Of a stretch of DNA of 64,000 nt, positions 17,365-26,195 are shown piece by piece (position 1 is the stretch's first letter; every line of letters begins with the position of its first letter). Both the position numbers and the translations under genes were made by a program. Source of the stretch: Alistipes sp. (GTDB lineage Bacteria; Bacteroidota; Bacteroidia; Bacteroidales; Rikenellaceae); contig JAFWYM010000013.1 in the NCBI GenBank assembly GCA_017517705.1, forward strand, positions 1 to 64,000. Direction: 5' to 3'. The notes below the pieces were generated by a model. That model saw nothing but the letters and a program-made list of their open reading frames with translations, did not search any database and was not told the DNA's origin.

Positions 17365-18471
17365 CTACTTGAAATATATGTCTAACAACTCCTTGGCTGC
17401 GATAAAGGATGATAGCTTAGCCTCCAATACGCGCTGCTCGACCTCGGCCATCTTTGCCTCAATCTCGGGGTTGTTGTAGAAGCTCGACTTCAGTGTCTCG
17501 TTTATGGTCTCGTACATCCAATACTTATTCTGGCGGTTGCGGTTCGAGGTGAAGTAGCCGTTGAGCTCGATATGTTGCAGGTACTGCTCCACGCCTTGCC
17601 ATACCTCCTCCAGGCCCGTGCCCTCGAGCGACGAGCAGGTGTATACCTTGGGACGCCACTCCGAGTCGGGAAGGGGGAAGAGGTGTAAAGCCCCCTGATA
17701 CTGAGCCTTGGCGAGTTCCGCCTTCTGGATATTCTCGCCATCGGCCTTCGTGATGACCATCATGTCGGCCATCTCCATAATACCGCGCTTGATACCCTGA
17801 AGCTCATCACCCGCACCCGAGATCTGGAGCATCATAAACATGTCGACCATAGAGTGTACTGCAGTCTCCGACTGACCAACGCCCACGGTCTCGATGAAGA
17901 TGACATCGTAGCCCGCAGCCTCGCATAATACGATGGTCTCGCGTGTCTTACGCGCCACGCCACCGAGCGACCCTGCCGAGGGTGAGGGGCGCACAAAGAT
18001 GTTGGGGTTGTGGCATATACTCTCCATGCGTGTCTTGTCGCCAAGGATGGAGCCACCGCTACGCTCCGACGAGGGGTCGATAGCCAGCACCGCGAGCTTG
18101 TGGTTGTACGACGTAACCATATTGCCTACAGCCTCGATGAAGCTCGACTTGCCGGCGCCCGGAACACCTGTGATGCCGATACGCACAGAGCGTCCCGAGT
18201 GGGGTAAACAGCGCTCGATAATCTCCTGTGCCTGAGCATAATGCGTGGGGTTGTTGCTCTCGATGAGAGTTATGGCCTGTGCCAGTATCGTGATATTGCC
18301 GGCGAGGATGCCCTCGACATACTCGTCGGTGGTCATCACACGGCGCTTGCGACGCACGAAGTAGGGGTTAACAACGGGCTTATCCTCGACACCCTCGGTG
18401 ACGTTCAGGGCGCTGCCGTGATGCGTGTCAAGGTACTCTTTCTCGTAGTGTTCTATCTTTGTAAATGACAT
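17365..18471 (-). CDS. meaB: methylmalonyl-CoA mutase-associated GTPase MeaB
   Basis: 368 residues, typical for the Bacteroidales MeaB/ArgK group. P-loop GVPGAGKSSF, then DPSSERSGGSILGDKTRM, the MeaB signature, plus ETVGVGQSE and the NKxD equivalent TKADG. MeaB protects and reloads the B12-dependent methylmalonyl-CoA mutase. It follows the thioredoxin-like gene by 12 bp on the minus strand and is divergent from the mce-mmd operon of the same pathway. The mutase genes (mutA/mutB) are not in the window. Confidence 0.94.
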   Translation of the reverse strand: MSFTKIEHYEKEYLDTHHGSALNVTEGVEDKPVVNPYFVRRKRRVMTTDEYVEGILAGNITILAQAITLIESNNPTHYAQAQEIIERCLPHSGRSVRIGITGVPGAGKSSFIEAVGNMVTSYNHKLAVLAIDPSSERSGGSILGDKTRMESICHNPNIFVRPSPSAGSLGGVARKTRETIVLCEAAGYDVIFIETVGVGQSETAVHSMVDMFMMLQISGAGDELQGIKRGIMEMADMMVITKADGENIQKAELAKAQYQGALHLFPLPDSEWRPKVYTCSSLEGTGLEEVWQGVEQYLQHIELNGYFTSNRNRQNKYWMYETINETLKSSFYNNPEIEAKMAEVEQRVLEAKLSSFIAAKELLDIYFK

Positions 18472-18483
18472 AATATCAGATGT

Positions 18484-18951
18484 TTATTTCTTTTTGTTGA
18501 TGATTCTCTCTATCGTCTCCTCGTTGAGCTGTTGTACCGAGCCAAACCACTCCACGCGGTTGCGCTTGGTGCTGTATATCACCGTGTATGGTACATGTTT
18601 AATGCCGAAGGCCTTGAAGGCGTGCGACTCCTTGTCATTGAAGATGGAGACGTCGACATCGTTGGCAAGACATACGATGTCCTCCGTGATCTCGTCCTCC
18701 TGATTGCTCACAAAGACAATCTCGATATGATCGGTGTAGTCGCTCACGATTCGGCAGAGTGTCTCGATAGCCAAGAGGCAAGGTGCGCTCTCGGTGTGGA
18801 CGAACGACAGACAGACATACTCCTTGGAGGTGATTGCCAGCTCTCTGTCGAGCTGCATATCGGGTATGCGGTCGCCAAGGCGGATGCTTTGTGCCTCGGC
18901 CTCAATGGCGATGGCTAATGCGATGGCGAGTATGGTGAGTATACGTTTCAT
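18484..18951 (-). CDS. secreted thioredoxin-fold protein with a single active-site cysteine
   Basis: 155 residues from MKRILTILAIALAI, a signal peptide ending near AEAQS. The start at 18951 is chosen because a TACCTTCG promoter-like element lies at 18974-18981 and the extra 15 codons have no signal character. The fold reads as AhpC/TSA/TlpA: GDRIPDMQL, a hydrophobic strand, active-site region ESAPCLLA, then VFVSNQED, and the cis-Pro segment HVPYTVIY. The normal CxxC is SAPC, so only the second cysteine remains. It could not do a simple dithiol exchange. Transcribed with meaB (12 bp apart). Confidence 0.75.
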   Translation of the reverse strand: MKRILTILAIALAIAIEAEAQSIRLGDRIPDMQLDRELAITSKEYVCLSFVHTESAPCLLAIETLCRIVSDYTDHIEIVFVSNQEDEITEDIVCLANDVDVSIFNDKESHAFKAFGIKHVPYTVIYSTKRNRVEWFGSVQQLNEETIERIINKKK

Positions 18952-19129
18952 TCGGTCACAACTGTTTAATATGCGAAGGTAGCTAAAATTCCTCAATAAT
19001 CAATCTTTCGAGCCACTTTTTTTTAGTGTCAAGCACAACTTTCATCGGTTGGTACAACTTTTAGTTGTGGTGTGTGGAAATATTTTGAAAAAAGAGTCGA
19101 AAATATTTCGTCAATTCAAAAAGAAGAAG

Positions 19130-19137
19130 TACCTTTG
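19130..19137 (+). promoter_or_regulatory. -7 element TACCTTTG for the mce-mmd operon
   Basis: Consensus match 77 bp before the ATG of mce at 19215, giving a leader of about 70 nt. Confidence 0.65.
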
Positions 19138-19214
19138 GGTGATTTTTGTGGATTCAAAATTGAAAGGACAGCAATAAAAAAATATTAAGTTAAACTTTAT
19201 AAAAACTAAATGCT

Positions 19215-19625
19215 ATGAAAGTATCGCACATTGAGCATCTCGGCATCGCCGTAAACAGCTTGGAGGAGGCAATTCCTTACTGGGAGAACGTCTTGGGTTT
19301 GAAGTGTTATGCCATCGAGGAGGTGGCCGATCAGAAGGTAAAGACCGCGTTCTTTATGCTTGGTCAGACAAAGATTGAGCTCTTGGAGCCCACATCTCCT
19401 GAGTCAACTATTGCCAAGTACATCGAGAACAAGGGCGTAGGTATTCACCATATGGCTCTTGCTTGCGAGAATATCGAGGAGCAGTTGGCAGACGCTGAGG
19501 CTCACGGTATCCGCCTTATCGACAAGACTCCCCGCAAGGGCGCTGAGGGCCTTACCATCGCCTTCCTTCACCCCAAGTCGACACAGGGCATCCTCACCGA
19601 GCTCTGCGAGAATAAGAATAAGTAA
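19215..19625 (+). CDS. mce: methylmalonyl-CoA epimerase
   Basis: 136 residues, the standard length of this VOC-fold enzyme. Metal-ligand positions fit: HIEHLGIAV, KTAFFMLGQTKIELLEP, GIHHMAL, and the final Glu in GILTELCE. It interconverts (S)- and (R)-methylmalonyl-CoA between the mutase and the decarboxylase in the succinate-propionate route. First gene of the plus-strand run, about 200 bp before mmdA, with a dispersed hairpin repeat in between. Confidence 0.94.
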   Translation: MKVSHIEHLGIAVNSLEEAIPYWENVLGLKCYAIEEVADQKVKTAFFMLGQTKIELLEPTSPESTIAKYIENKGVGIHHMALACENIEEQLADAEAHGIRLIDKTPRKGAEGLTIAFLHPKSTQGILTELCENKNK

Positions 19626-19643
19626 TCTGATTTGGTCATTTTG

Positions 19644-19717
19644 GCGTTGCGCTCATTCTCAAAATCCTCATTTACGAAAAGTAAACTGCGTTTTTTTGAA
19701 TTTCGTGCGCCTAAAAT
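19644..19717 (+). repeat. dispersed 74-bp repeat, copy A
   Basis: Core contains CTCATTTACG...AAGTAAACT and ends in CGCCTAAAA. It matches copy B (23709-23782) without gaps at about four of five positions. Flanking arms (TTTGGTCATTTT / AAAATTAACTCAAA) are partly self-complementary, so the RNA could fold as a long stem. Located between mce and mmdA. Confidence 0.75.
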
Positions 19718-19830
19718 TAACTCAAATTATATCACTTATTTGACAATCTAAAATCTTTTGGCAAAACTCTTAGTAGGGTAGGCCGATTATTTTGAAAAAG
19801 AAACTAATTGTATAAAAAATAGAAAACACT

Positions 19831-21393
19831 ATGAGTGAAATTCAGAAAGCGATTGAGAAATTGATGGACAACCGCCAGACGGCACGTATGGGCGGTGGCC
19901 AGAAGGCAATCGACAAGCAGCACGAGAAGGGTAAGTACACAGCACGTGAGCGTATCGCCATGTTGTTGGATGAGGGTAGCTTCGAGGAGTTCGATATGTT
20001 CGTAACACACCGTTGCTACGACTTCGGTATGGACGCGAAGCACACCTTTGGTGATGGCGTTGTGACGGGTTATGGTACCATCGCCGGTCGTTTGGTATAC
20101 GTATTTGCTCAGGACTTTACCGTAACTGCAGGTTCGTTGTCAATCTCTTTGGCTGATAAGATTTGTAAGGTTATGGATATGGCCGTTCGCAACGGTGCTC
20201 CCTGTATCGGTTTGAATGACTCGGGTGGTGCTCGTATCCAGGAGGGCGTGAATGCTCTTGCTGGCTACGCTAACATCTTCCAGCGCAACGTGATGGCTTC
20301 GGGTGTTATTCCCCAGATTTCGGCTATCTTCGGCCCCTGCGCCGGTGGTGCTGTATACTCTCCCGCATTGACCGACTTCATCATCATGCGTCGCGAGACA
20401 TCTAACATGTTCCTCACAGGCCCGAAGGTTGTTAAGACCGTTACGGGTGAGGATGTGACACAGGAGCAGTTGGGTGGTGCTAATATGCACACTACAAAGT
20501 CGGGTGTTGCACAGTTTGCTGTTGACTCTGAGGAGGAGGGTATCAAGCTTATCCGCGACCTTCTCTCGTATATGCCCCAGAACTATACGGCACTCGTTCC
20601 CGACCAGCCTTGCACCGACGACATCGCACGTAAGGAGGATATCTTGAACGAGATTATCCCCGATAACCCCAACAAGCCTTACGATATGATGGAGGTTATC
20701 AAGGCTATCGTTGATAATGGCGAGTTCTTGGAGTCTGCAGCTGCATACGCTAAGAATATCATCACGGGCTTTGCGCGTTTCAACGGTCAGAGTGTAGGTA
20801 TCATCGCCAACCAGCCTAAGTTCATGGCAGGTGTGTTGGATATCAACGCCAGCCGCAAGGCAGCACGTTTCGTACGTTTCTGCGACGCCTTCAACATTCC
20901 TTTGGTTACGTTAGTTGACGTTCCCGGCTTCTTGCCCGGTACGGCTCAGGAGTATGGTGGCGTTATCACTCACGGTGCGAAGCTCTTGTTCGCATACTGC
21001 GAGGCTACCGTTCCCAAGATTACGGTTACTCTTCGCAAGGCATACGGTGGTGCATACATCGTGATGTCGTCGAAGCACATCCGCGGTGATGTCAACTACG
21101 CTTGGCCTACAGCCGAGATTGCCGTTATGGGTGCAAGTGGTGCCGTTGAGGTATTGCACGCTAAGGCTTTGGCTGCTTTCGAGAATAAGGAGGATAAGGC
21201 TAAGTTCGTTGCCGAGAAGGAGCAGGAGTACCGCGATAAGTTCTCTAACCCCTACAACGCAGCACGCTATGGCTATATCGATGACGTTATCGAGCCTCGC
21301 AACACTCGTTTCCGCGTGATTCGTGCTTTGGAGTCATTGCGCAACAAGCGTTTGGAGAACCCCGCTAAGCGTCACAACAACATCCCGTTGTAG
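19831..21393 (+). CDS. mmdA: methylmalonyl-CoA decarboxylase alpha subunit (carboxyltransferase)
   Basis: 520 residues, full length. Two crotonase-like halves with acyl-CoA carboxylase beta-type motifs: [14 protein letters not shown] and [13 protein letters not shown] in the N half, [16 protein letters not shown] and [13 protein letters not shown] in the C half. It moves CO2 from (S)-methylmalonyl-CoA to the biotin carrier, releasing propionyl-CoA. The neighbours supply the delta, biotin and beta subunits, so the whole Na+-pumping enzyme is encoded here. A close match to propionyl-CoA carboxylase beta is expected, but the beta-subunit neighbour decides for decarboxylase. Confidence 0.93.
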   Translation: MSEIQKAIEKLMDNRQTARMGGGQKAIDKQHEKGKYTARERIAMLLDEGSFEEFDMFVTHRCYDFGMDAKHTFGDGVVTGYGTIAGRLVYVFAQDFTVTAGSLSISLADKICKVMDMAVRNGAPCIGLNDSGGARIQEGVNALAGYANIFQRNVMASGVIPQISAIFGPCAGGAVYSPALTDFIIMRRETSNMFLTGPKVVKTVTGEDVTQEQLGGANMHTTKSGVAQFAVDSEEEGIKLIRDLLSYMPQNYTALVPDQPCTDDIARKEDILNEIIPDNPNKPYDMMEVIKAIVDNGEFLESAAAYAKNIITGFARFNGQSVGIIANQPKFMAGVLDINASRKAARFVRFCDAFNIPLVTLVDVPGFLPGTAQEYGGVITHGAKLLFAYCEATVPKITVTLRKAYGGAYIVMSSKHIRGDVNYAWPTAEIAVMGASGAVEVLHAKALAAFENKEDKAKFVAEKEQEYRDKFSNPYNAARYGYIDDVIEPRNTRFRVIRALESLRNKRLENPAKRHNNIPL

Positions 21394-21419
21394 TCATAAT
21401 AAATAATAAGTATTAAGTT

Positions 21420-21740
21420 ATGATGATTCTTGCAACAAATTGGATTAACGCATCGCTGATAGCGCTTGTGAGCATCATGTTGGTGTTTACGGTGCTTGTC
21501 CTTCTTATCTTCATTTTGAAGCTCTTTGGTGTTATTTTCCGTGATAAGAAGGCTGCTGTTGTTATGTCAGCCCCTGCGGGAGCATCATCTGACGAGATTA
21601 CGGACGAGGAGGTGGCAGCCATAGCTATGGCTGTCAACCTCTTCTTCAATCGCCACGATGAGGAGAGCGACGTGCTTACATTCCGCCAGAACCACGATGT
21701 TTCGGCATGGCAGGTGCGCAACATTCACAAACCACTTTAA
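21420..21740 (+). CDS. OadG-family small membrane subunit of the decarboxylase
   Basis: 106 residues. One TM helix at about 14-40 (ASLIALVSIMLVFTVLVLLIFILKLFGVIF), then a charged cytosolic tail with DEITDEEVAAIAMAVNLFF, the amphipathic part typical of OadG/MmdD. It anchors the carboxyltransferase to the beta subunit. Starts 26 bp after mmdA and ends 30 bp before the biotin carrier gene. Confidence 0.85.
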   Translation: MMILATNWINASLIALVSIMLVFTVLVLLIFILKLFGVIFRDKKAAVVMSAPAGASSDEITDEEVAAIAMAVNLFFNRHDEESDVLTFRQNHDVSAWQVRNIHKPL

Positions 21741-21770
21741 TCCTAAAACACAATCAAGATTCTACGAATT

Positions 21771-22196
21771 ATGCAGAAGTTTAAATTCAATATTAACGGT
21801 AAGGGCTACGAGGCCATCGTTGAGGAGACAGAGCGCAACACAGCACGTGTTGAGCTGAATGGTAAGAGCTATACCGTTCAGATTGAGAAGGAGGAGGCTA
21901 TCGTATCGCCTAAGATTGCTGCTGTTAAGCCTTCATCTACGGGTGGTGATTTCGTTGAGCCCGAGCAGAAGATTACTGGTAATGCAGGCTCTATCAAGTC
22001 GCCGCTGCCCGGTAGCGTTGCTAAGATTAAGGTTGCGGAGGGTCAGGCTGTTAAGGCTGGTGACATCCTTCTTACCATCGAGGCTATGAAGATGGAGAAC
22101 GAGGTTATGGCACCCGCAGCCGGTACCGTGAAGAAGATCTACGTTACCGAGGGTGCGGCCGTACAGCAGGGCGAGGCTCTTGTTGACCTTGCATAG
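21771..22196 (+). CDS. biotin carboxyl carrier subunit of methylmalonyl-CoA decarboxylase
   Basis: 141 residues. The C-terminal ~70 residues form the biotinyl domain with EAMKMENEV; Lys107 is the biotin attachment site. The N-terminal half (KFKFNINGKGYEAIVEE...) is a small beta unit, and a Pro/Ser/Gly linker (KPSSTGGDF) allows the arm to swing between the carboxyltransferase and the membrane subunit. Directly between the delta and beta genes. Confidence 0.93.
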   Translation: MQKFKFNINGKGYEAIVEETERNTARVELNGKSYTVQIEKEEAIVSPKIAAVKPSSTGGDFVEPEQKITGNAGSIKSPLPGSVAKIKVAEGQAVKAGDILLTIEAMKMENEVMAPAAGTVKKIYVTEGAAVQQGEALVDLA

Positions 22197-22222
22197 TTTT
22201 AACTCTTTAAATTATTTATAAT

Positions 22223-23662
22223 ATGAAGAGTCTAAAAATCTATTTTTCGTTGCTCGTAGCCGCTGTGATGCTTGCTGTGCCCGCTATGGCAGAGGAGCCC
22301 ATCTTGGCGGACGACGCCGTGCAGCTTGAGCAGGTTGCCGATGAGGAGCCCGTTGTTGCTGAGGCTGAGGCGCTCGCCGATGTTGAGGCTGAGGCTGAGG
22401 CTGTTGCTGAGCCCGTTCACGGCTCACAGGGTCGCGATAACTCGTCTGTCGACGATAAGTTTAGCGTCTCTAACGCTATCGAGAACTTCGTATATCAGTC
22501 GGCTATCACTGGTGACGAGGCACACCCTGGCTTTGCCATGGAGGGTGGTTGGCGCTATGCTGTGATGCTCCTTATCTCATTCGTGTTGCTCTACTTGGCT
22601 ATCGTTAAGAAGTTCGAGCCGCTGTTGTTGATGCCTATCGCCTTTGGTATGTTGCTCACAAACCTCCCGGGTGCAGGTATGTACCACGCTGAGTTCTTCG
22701 CCGATGGCCACGTACATTGGTCTAACTTCGCTCTTGGCTCGGCAGGTCTGTTGGACTACCTCTACTTGGGTGTTAAGCTCGGTATCTACCCCTGTTTGAT
22801 TTTCGTGGGTGTTGGTGCCATGACTGACTTCGGTCCGCTGATTGCTAACCCTAAGAGCTTGTTGTTGGGTGCTGCTGCTCAGATAGGTATCTTTGCTACG
22901 TTCCTCGGAGCGTTGGCCTTGGGCTTCAACTATTGGGAGTCTGGTTCTATCGGTATCATCGGTGGTGCTGATGGTCCTACGGCTATCTACATCACGTCGA
23001 AGCTTGCTCCCCACTTGTTGGGCCCCATCGCTGTTGCCGCATACTCGTATATGGCACTCGTTCCCGTTATCCAGCCTCCTATCATGAAGCTGTTGACAAC
23101 GGAGAAGGAGCGTAAGATTGAGATGAAGCAGCTTCGCACCGTGTCGCAGCGCGAGAAGATTATCTTCCCCATCGTCATCACCGTTATCATCGCCGTTCTT
23201 CTTCCCTCGGCAGCACCGCTTATCGGTTGCTTGATGTTCGGTAACTTGATGAAGGAGTGTGGCGTTACGGAGCGTTTGTCGAAGACCGTGCAGAACGAGT
23301 TGATGAATATCGTGACCATCTTCCTCGGCATCTCTGTGGGTGCTACGGCTACGGCTGAGAACTTCCTCAACCTTGATACTATTGGTATCTTGGTTCTCGG
23401 TATTATTGCCTTCTCGTTTGGCTCGGCATCGGGCGTAATCCTTGCAAAGATTATGAACCTCTTCTCTAAGGAGAAGATCAATCCGCTTATCGGCTCTGCA
23501 GGTGTGTCGGCTGTGCCTATGGCCGCCCGCGTATCGCAGACGGTAGGTCAGCAGTATAACCCTGGTAACTTCTTGTTGATGCACGCCATGGGCCCCAATG
23601 TGGCTGGCGTTATCGGCTCGGCAGTTGCTGCAGGTATCCTGCTTGCGTTCTTGCCTTTGTAG
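22223..23662 (+). CDS. sodium-translocating decarboxylase beta subunit with an N-terminal signal/acidic extension
   Basis: 479 residues. From about residue 100 on it is the polytopic OadB/MmdB protein: [15 protein letters not shown], the sodium-site segment [18 protein letters not shown], and the C-terminal [34 protein letters not shown]. It couples decarboxylation of carboxybiotin to Na+ export. The first ~95 residues are unusual: a clear signal-peptide-like start ([15 protein letters not shown]) and then a Glu/Ala/Val-rich stretch resembling the repeats of the protein at 27083. Last gene of the operon, followed by repeat copy B and a strong terminator. Confidence 0.92.
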   Translation: MKSLKIYFSLLVAAVMLAVPAMAEEPILADDAVQLEQVADEEPVVAEAEALADVEAEAEAVAEPVHGSQGRDNSSVDDKFSVSNAIENFVYQSAITGDEAHPGFAMEGGWRYAVMLLISFVLLYLAIVKKFEPLLLMPIAFGMLLTNLPGAGMYHAEFFADGHVHWSNFALGSAGLLDYLYLGVKLGIYPCLIFVGVGAMTDFGPLIANPKSLLLGAAAQIGIFATFLGALALGFNYWESGSIGIIGGADGPTAIYITSKLAPHLLGPIAVAAYSYMALVPVIQPPIMKLLTTEKERKIEMKQLRTVSQREKIIFPIVITVIIAVLLPSAAPLIGCLMFGNLMKECGVTERLSKTVQNELMNIVTIFLGISVGATATAENFLNLDTIGILVLGIIAFSFGSASGVILAKIMNLFSKEKINPLIGSAGVSAVPMAARVSQTVGQQYNPGNFLLMHAMGPNVAGVIGSAVAAGILLAFLPL

Positions 23663-23683
23663 TGGGTGGGAATATAAATAGTA

Positions 23684-23803
23684 GAGGCTGAATAAAAAGT
23701 GTATTTCTGCGTTAAGCTCGCCCTCAAAATGCTCATTTACGCCAAGTAAACTCCGCTTTTTCGGGCTTCGCATGCCTAAAACTACATCTTTTTATTCAAC
23801 CTC
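23684..23803 (+). repeat. dispersed hairpin repeat, copy B
   Basis: The 74-bp core (23709-23782) matches copy A at 19644. The flanks GAGGCTGAATAAAAAGTGTA and TACATCTTTTTATTCAACCTC are nearly perfect inverted repeats, so the whole 120 bp can form a long stem with the core at its tip. Confidence 0.8.
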
Positions 23804-23811
23804 TTAACAAA

Positions 23812-23853
23812 ATGGGGATGACTGATTTACTTTCGGTCATCCCCATTTTTTTG
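23812..23853 (+). terminator. terminator of the methylmalonyl-CoA decarboxylase operon
   Basis: Perfect 11-bp stem ATGGGGATGAC/GTCATCCCCAT with a 13-nt loop followed by TTTTTT. Confidence 0.9.
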
Positions 23854-23890
23854 GAGTCGTTTCAACTCCTTCTGCTCCTTTTTGCTCTTG

Positions 23891-24628
23891 CTACTTTAGC
23901 TTGTCGAAGTGCTCGAAGAAGCGCTCCTTGTAGTTTTCGCCTAATGGTATGTACTCGCCATTGTCGAGGAATATGCGTCCCTTTGTGTAGCTCGATATAC
24001 GCTTGAGGTTCACGATATATGAGCGGTGTACGCGTAGGAACTGATCCTGTGGGAGTGTTGTCTCCATATTCTTTAGGCGGAAGAGTGTGGTTATGGTGGA
24101 GCTACCCTCGATATGCAGGCGCACATACTCGCCGGCGCTCTCCAGATATACGATGTCGACAATCTTCACAAGCTGTGTCTTGTAGTCGGCCTTGACCGAT
24201 ATAAACTCTTTGTCGGTTGTCTCTGCCTCGTTCTGGGCAATGGCGCTCTCGGCTGCGTGGCAGCGCTCTACGAGGTCAACAAGCGATATAACCTTCTGCG
24301 TAGCCTTCATAAACTCGTCGTAGGTAAAGGGCTTGAGCAGATAATCTATGGCGTTGAGCTTGAATCCCTCGAGGGCAAACTCGGGGTGTGCTGTGGTGAA
24401 TACTATGTAGTGTGACGATGTCAGTGCGCGCACAAAGTCCAAACCACTCATATCGGGCATATGAATGTCGACAAAGAGGAGGTCTACATGCTCGGTCTCG
24501 AGCACCCTCAGTGCATCTGTGGCGCTACGACATGTAGCCACCAACTCGAGTTGCTCGGTACGCTCAATGTAACTCTTTATTTGACGCAGTGCCAGAGGCT
24601 CGTCGTCTATTGCAATACATCTAACCAT
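23891..24628 (-). CDS. LytTR-family response regulator
   Basis: 245 residues. Receiver domain: D8/D9 in AIDDEPLAL, phospho-acceptor Asp54 in LFVDIHMPDMSG, and LLKPFTYDEF with the conserved Lys. C-terminal LytTR DNA-binding domain: VDIVYLESAGEYVRLHIE ... FLRVHRSYIVNLKRI. The partner kinase gene lies 2 bp upstream on the same strand. Regulon unknown; the stand-alone LytTR gene transcribed divergently is a neighbour. Confidence 0.93.
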   Translation of the reverse strand: MVRCIAIDDEPLALRQIKSYIERTEQLELVATCRSATDALRVLETEHVDLLFVDIHMPDMSGLDFVRALTSSHYIVFTTAHPEFALEGFKLNAIDYLLKPFTYDEFMKATQKVISLVDLVERCHAAESAIAQNEAETTDKEFISVKADYKTQLVKIVDIVYLESAGEYVRLHIEGSSTITTLFRLKNMETTLPQDQFLRVHRSYIVNLKRISSYTKGRIFLDNGEYIPLGENYKERFFEHFDKLK

Positions 24629-24630
24629 AA

Positions 24631-25677
24631 TTACTTATCATTTATAGGTATTATTAGCTCTACGATATATACGTTGGCGTCGGTGTCGTCTATCGATAGC
24701 GAGTAGCGATTGCCGAAGAGGATATCCAGACGCTTCGTTATATTGTTTAGTCCTATGCCGCTGTGACCTGTTGCCTGCGATGTGTGGCGGCTGTTGGCCA
24801 CTATGCAACTTAGCTCGTTGTTATCCACAGTGATGTTCACCGTTATGAACGACTTGTTGTTGTAGCTTATGCCGTGCTTAAAAGCGTTCTCCACCAGCAC
24901 AATAAGCAGTAGCGGGGGCATATTTATCTTGCGACATAGCTTGATGTCGGGCGTGTTGAAATTTATATCCACGTCATCGTCGAAACGTACGCGCATAAGT
25001 TCGATATAGCTGTGCAGGAACTCCACCTCCTTATCCAGCGATGTCGTCTCCTCGCCCGAGTCGTAAAGCACGTGGCGGAGCATATGCGAGAGCTCCATCA
25101 CGCTGCGCTTGGCCATATCGGTGTCGAAGTCTATCATCGCGTGGATGTTGTTGAGCGTGTTCATCAGGAAGTGAGGGTTTATCTGATACATCAGATACTT
25201 CATCTGCGTCTCGATGTTCTGCTTCTCGAGCAATGCCATACGTCTATCGGTCTCAATCGTGCGGTAGTAGAGCTTGATCATCGAGTTTGCGCCCGACATA
25301 AGCACGCCGATGAGCACATTCCAGTACCACTCCAAGTCGGTGAATGACGCCTTGTTTCGGAGGAGTATGTCGGACTGCCAGTAGCGGAAGTCGAAGATCT
25401 CGATGGCGCCGAATATAGAGAATATCATCACCAGAAGCGATATCGCATATAGCCAGTAGCGATGGTTTATCAGCAGACGTGGTGCGAGGATGTTGTTGTT
25501 GACAATGAATATTATAAAGTATGGTGCCACCTTACCCCACGATATGATCACGTTGTTGAAGTTGACCGTATGCTCGGACATCAACTGTGCGTTCATAAAG
25601 GGTATAAGGAATATCGCTACCCACACCAAGGTGTATAGCATATTCTCGCCCAGCTCTAATCGTTTGAATAGTTTCAT
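24631..25677 (-). CDS. LytS/YehU-type membrane histidine kinase
   Basis: 348 residues from MKLFKRLELGEN. This start fits because a TACATTTG promoter element at 25684-25691 sits just upstream and would lie inside the longer frame from 25827. Three or four TM helices in the first ~110 residues (TLVWVAIFLIPFMNA, KVAPYFIIFIVNN, WLYAISLLVMIFSIFG) are followed by a short helix and the His_kinase domain: YQINPHFLMNTLNNIHAMI with the phospho-His, then an ATPase part with VENAFKHGISYN and GIGLNNITKRL. Operon with the LytTR regulator (2 bp apart). Predicted mRNA is nearly leaderless. Confidence 0.9.
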   Translation of the reverse strand: MKLFKRLELGENMLYTLVWVAIFLIPFMNAQLMSEHTVNFNNVIISWGKVAPYFIIFIVNNNILAPRLLINHRYWLYAISLLVMIFSIFGAIEIFDFRYWQSDILLRNKASFTDLEWYWNVLIGVLMSGANSMIKLYYRTIETDRRMALLEKQNIETQMKYLMYQINPHFLMNTLNNIHAMIDFDTDMAKRSVMELSHMLRHVLYDSGEETTSLDKEVEFLHSYIELMRVRFDDDVDINFNTPDIKLCRKINMPPLLLIVLVENAFKHGISYNNKSFITVNITVDNNELSCIVANSRHTSQATGHSGIGLNNITKRLDILFGNRYSLSIDDTDANVYIVELIIPINDK

Positions 25678-25683
25678 ACATTG

Positions 25684-25691
25684 CAAATGTA
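25684..25691 (-). promoter_or_regulatory. -7 element TACATTTG directly before the histidine kinase start
   Basis: Only 6 bp separate the element from the ATG at 25677, so transcription would begin at or next to the start codon. Confidence 0.5.
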
Positions 25692-25765
25692 GTAATTTTG
25701 TATATAACAACAAAGTAATTCCTATATTAATAAATAAAGGTGTTGAAATATTAAATAAAAATTTA

Positions 25766-25773
25766 TAACTTTG
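25766..25773 (+). promoter_or_regulatory. -7 element TAACTTTG for the stand-alone LytTR gene
   Basis: Match 36 bp before the ATG at 25810; divergent from the histidine kinase promoter. Confidence 0.6.
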
Positions 25774-25809
25774 TGATACGTTTAGCCCAGTAAGTAGGAG
25801 GGAGCCTTT

Positions 25810-26166
25810 ATGAGTAAGTTTATACAATTCAATACGCGAGATGATTTCTATCGTATAGCTATCGACCGCATAGTATTTCTTGCTGCAGATAAGAACTACA
25901 CCGTATTGCAGCTGTCGAACGGTAAGACACTAACGTTTACCTTCTCGTTGCAGAAGATGCAGGAGTTTATCGTAGCATCGTTGGGCGTTGATGCCAAGTG
26001 CTTCGCGCGTGTCGGTAGGTCGCATATAGTCAATCTATCGTATGTCTACCATATCGACCTGTTGAAGCAGAAGCTGGTGCTCTATGCCGATAGTGAAGCT
26101 CTGGAGTACACTATTCCTGTATCTAAGGAGGCGCTCCGAGGTCTGAGGAGCCTTTTCATGAAGTAA
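25810..26166 (+). CDS. stand-alone LytTR DNA-binding protein
   Basis: 118 residues consisting of little more than one LytTR domain: RIVFLAADKNYTVLQLSNG, FTFSLQKMQEFI, CFARVGRSHIVNLSYVYHI and a closing Lys-rich strand. No receiver domain. Such proteins bind DNA constitutively or are controlled by protein contact. First gene of the FHA/PP2C cluster (29 bp before the FHA gene) and divergent from a LytTR two-component system, so cross-regulation over similar DNA sites is plausible. Confidence 0.85.
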   Translation: MSKFIQFNTRDDFYRIAIDRIVFLAADKNYTVLQLSNGKTLTFTFSLQKMQEFIVASLGVDAKCFARVGRSHIVNLSYVYHIDLLKQKLVLYADSEALEYTIPVSKEALRGLRSLFMK

Positions 26167-26195
26167 AAAAGTGAAACTAAAATATTGAAGAAGCT

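Noticed and set aside
22577..23773. 398-residue reading frame on the minus strand across the decarboxylase beta gene
   Set aside because: Composition (Arg/His/Gln-rich) is that of an antisense frame, and the sense strand is a clear membrane subunit.
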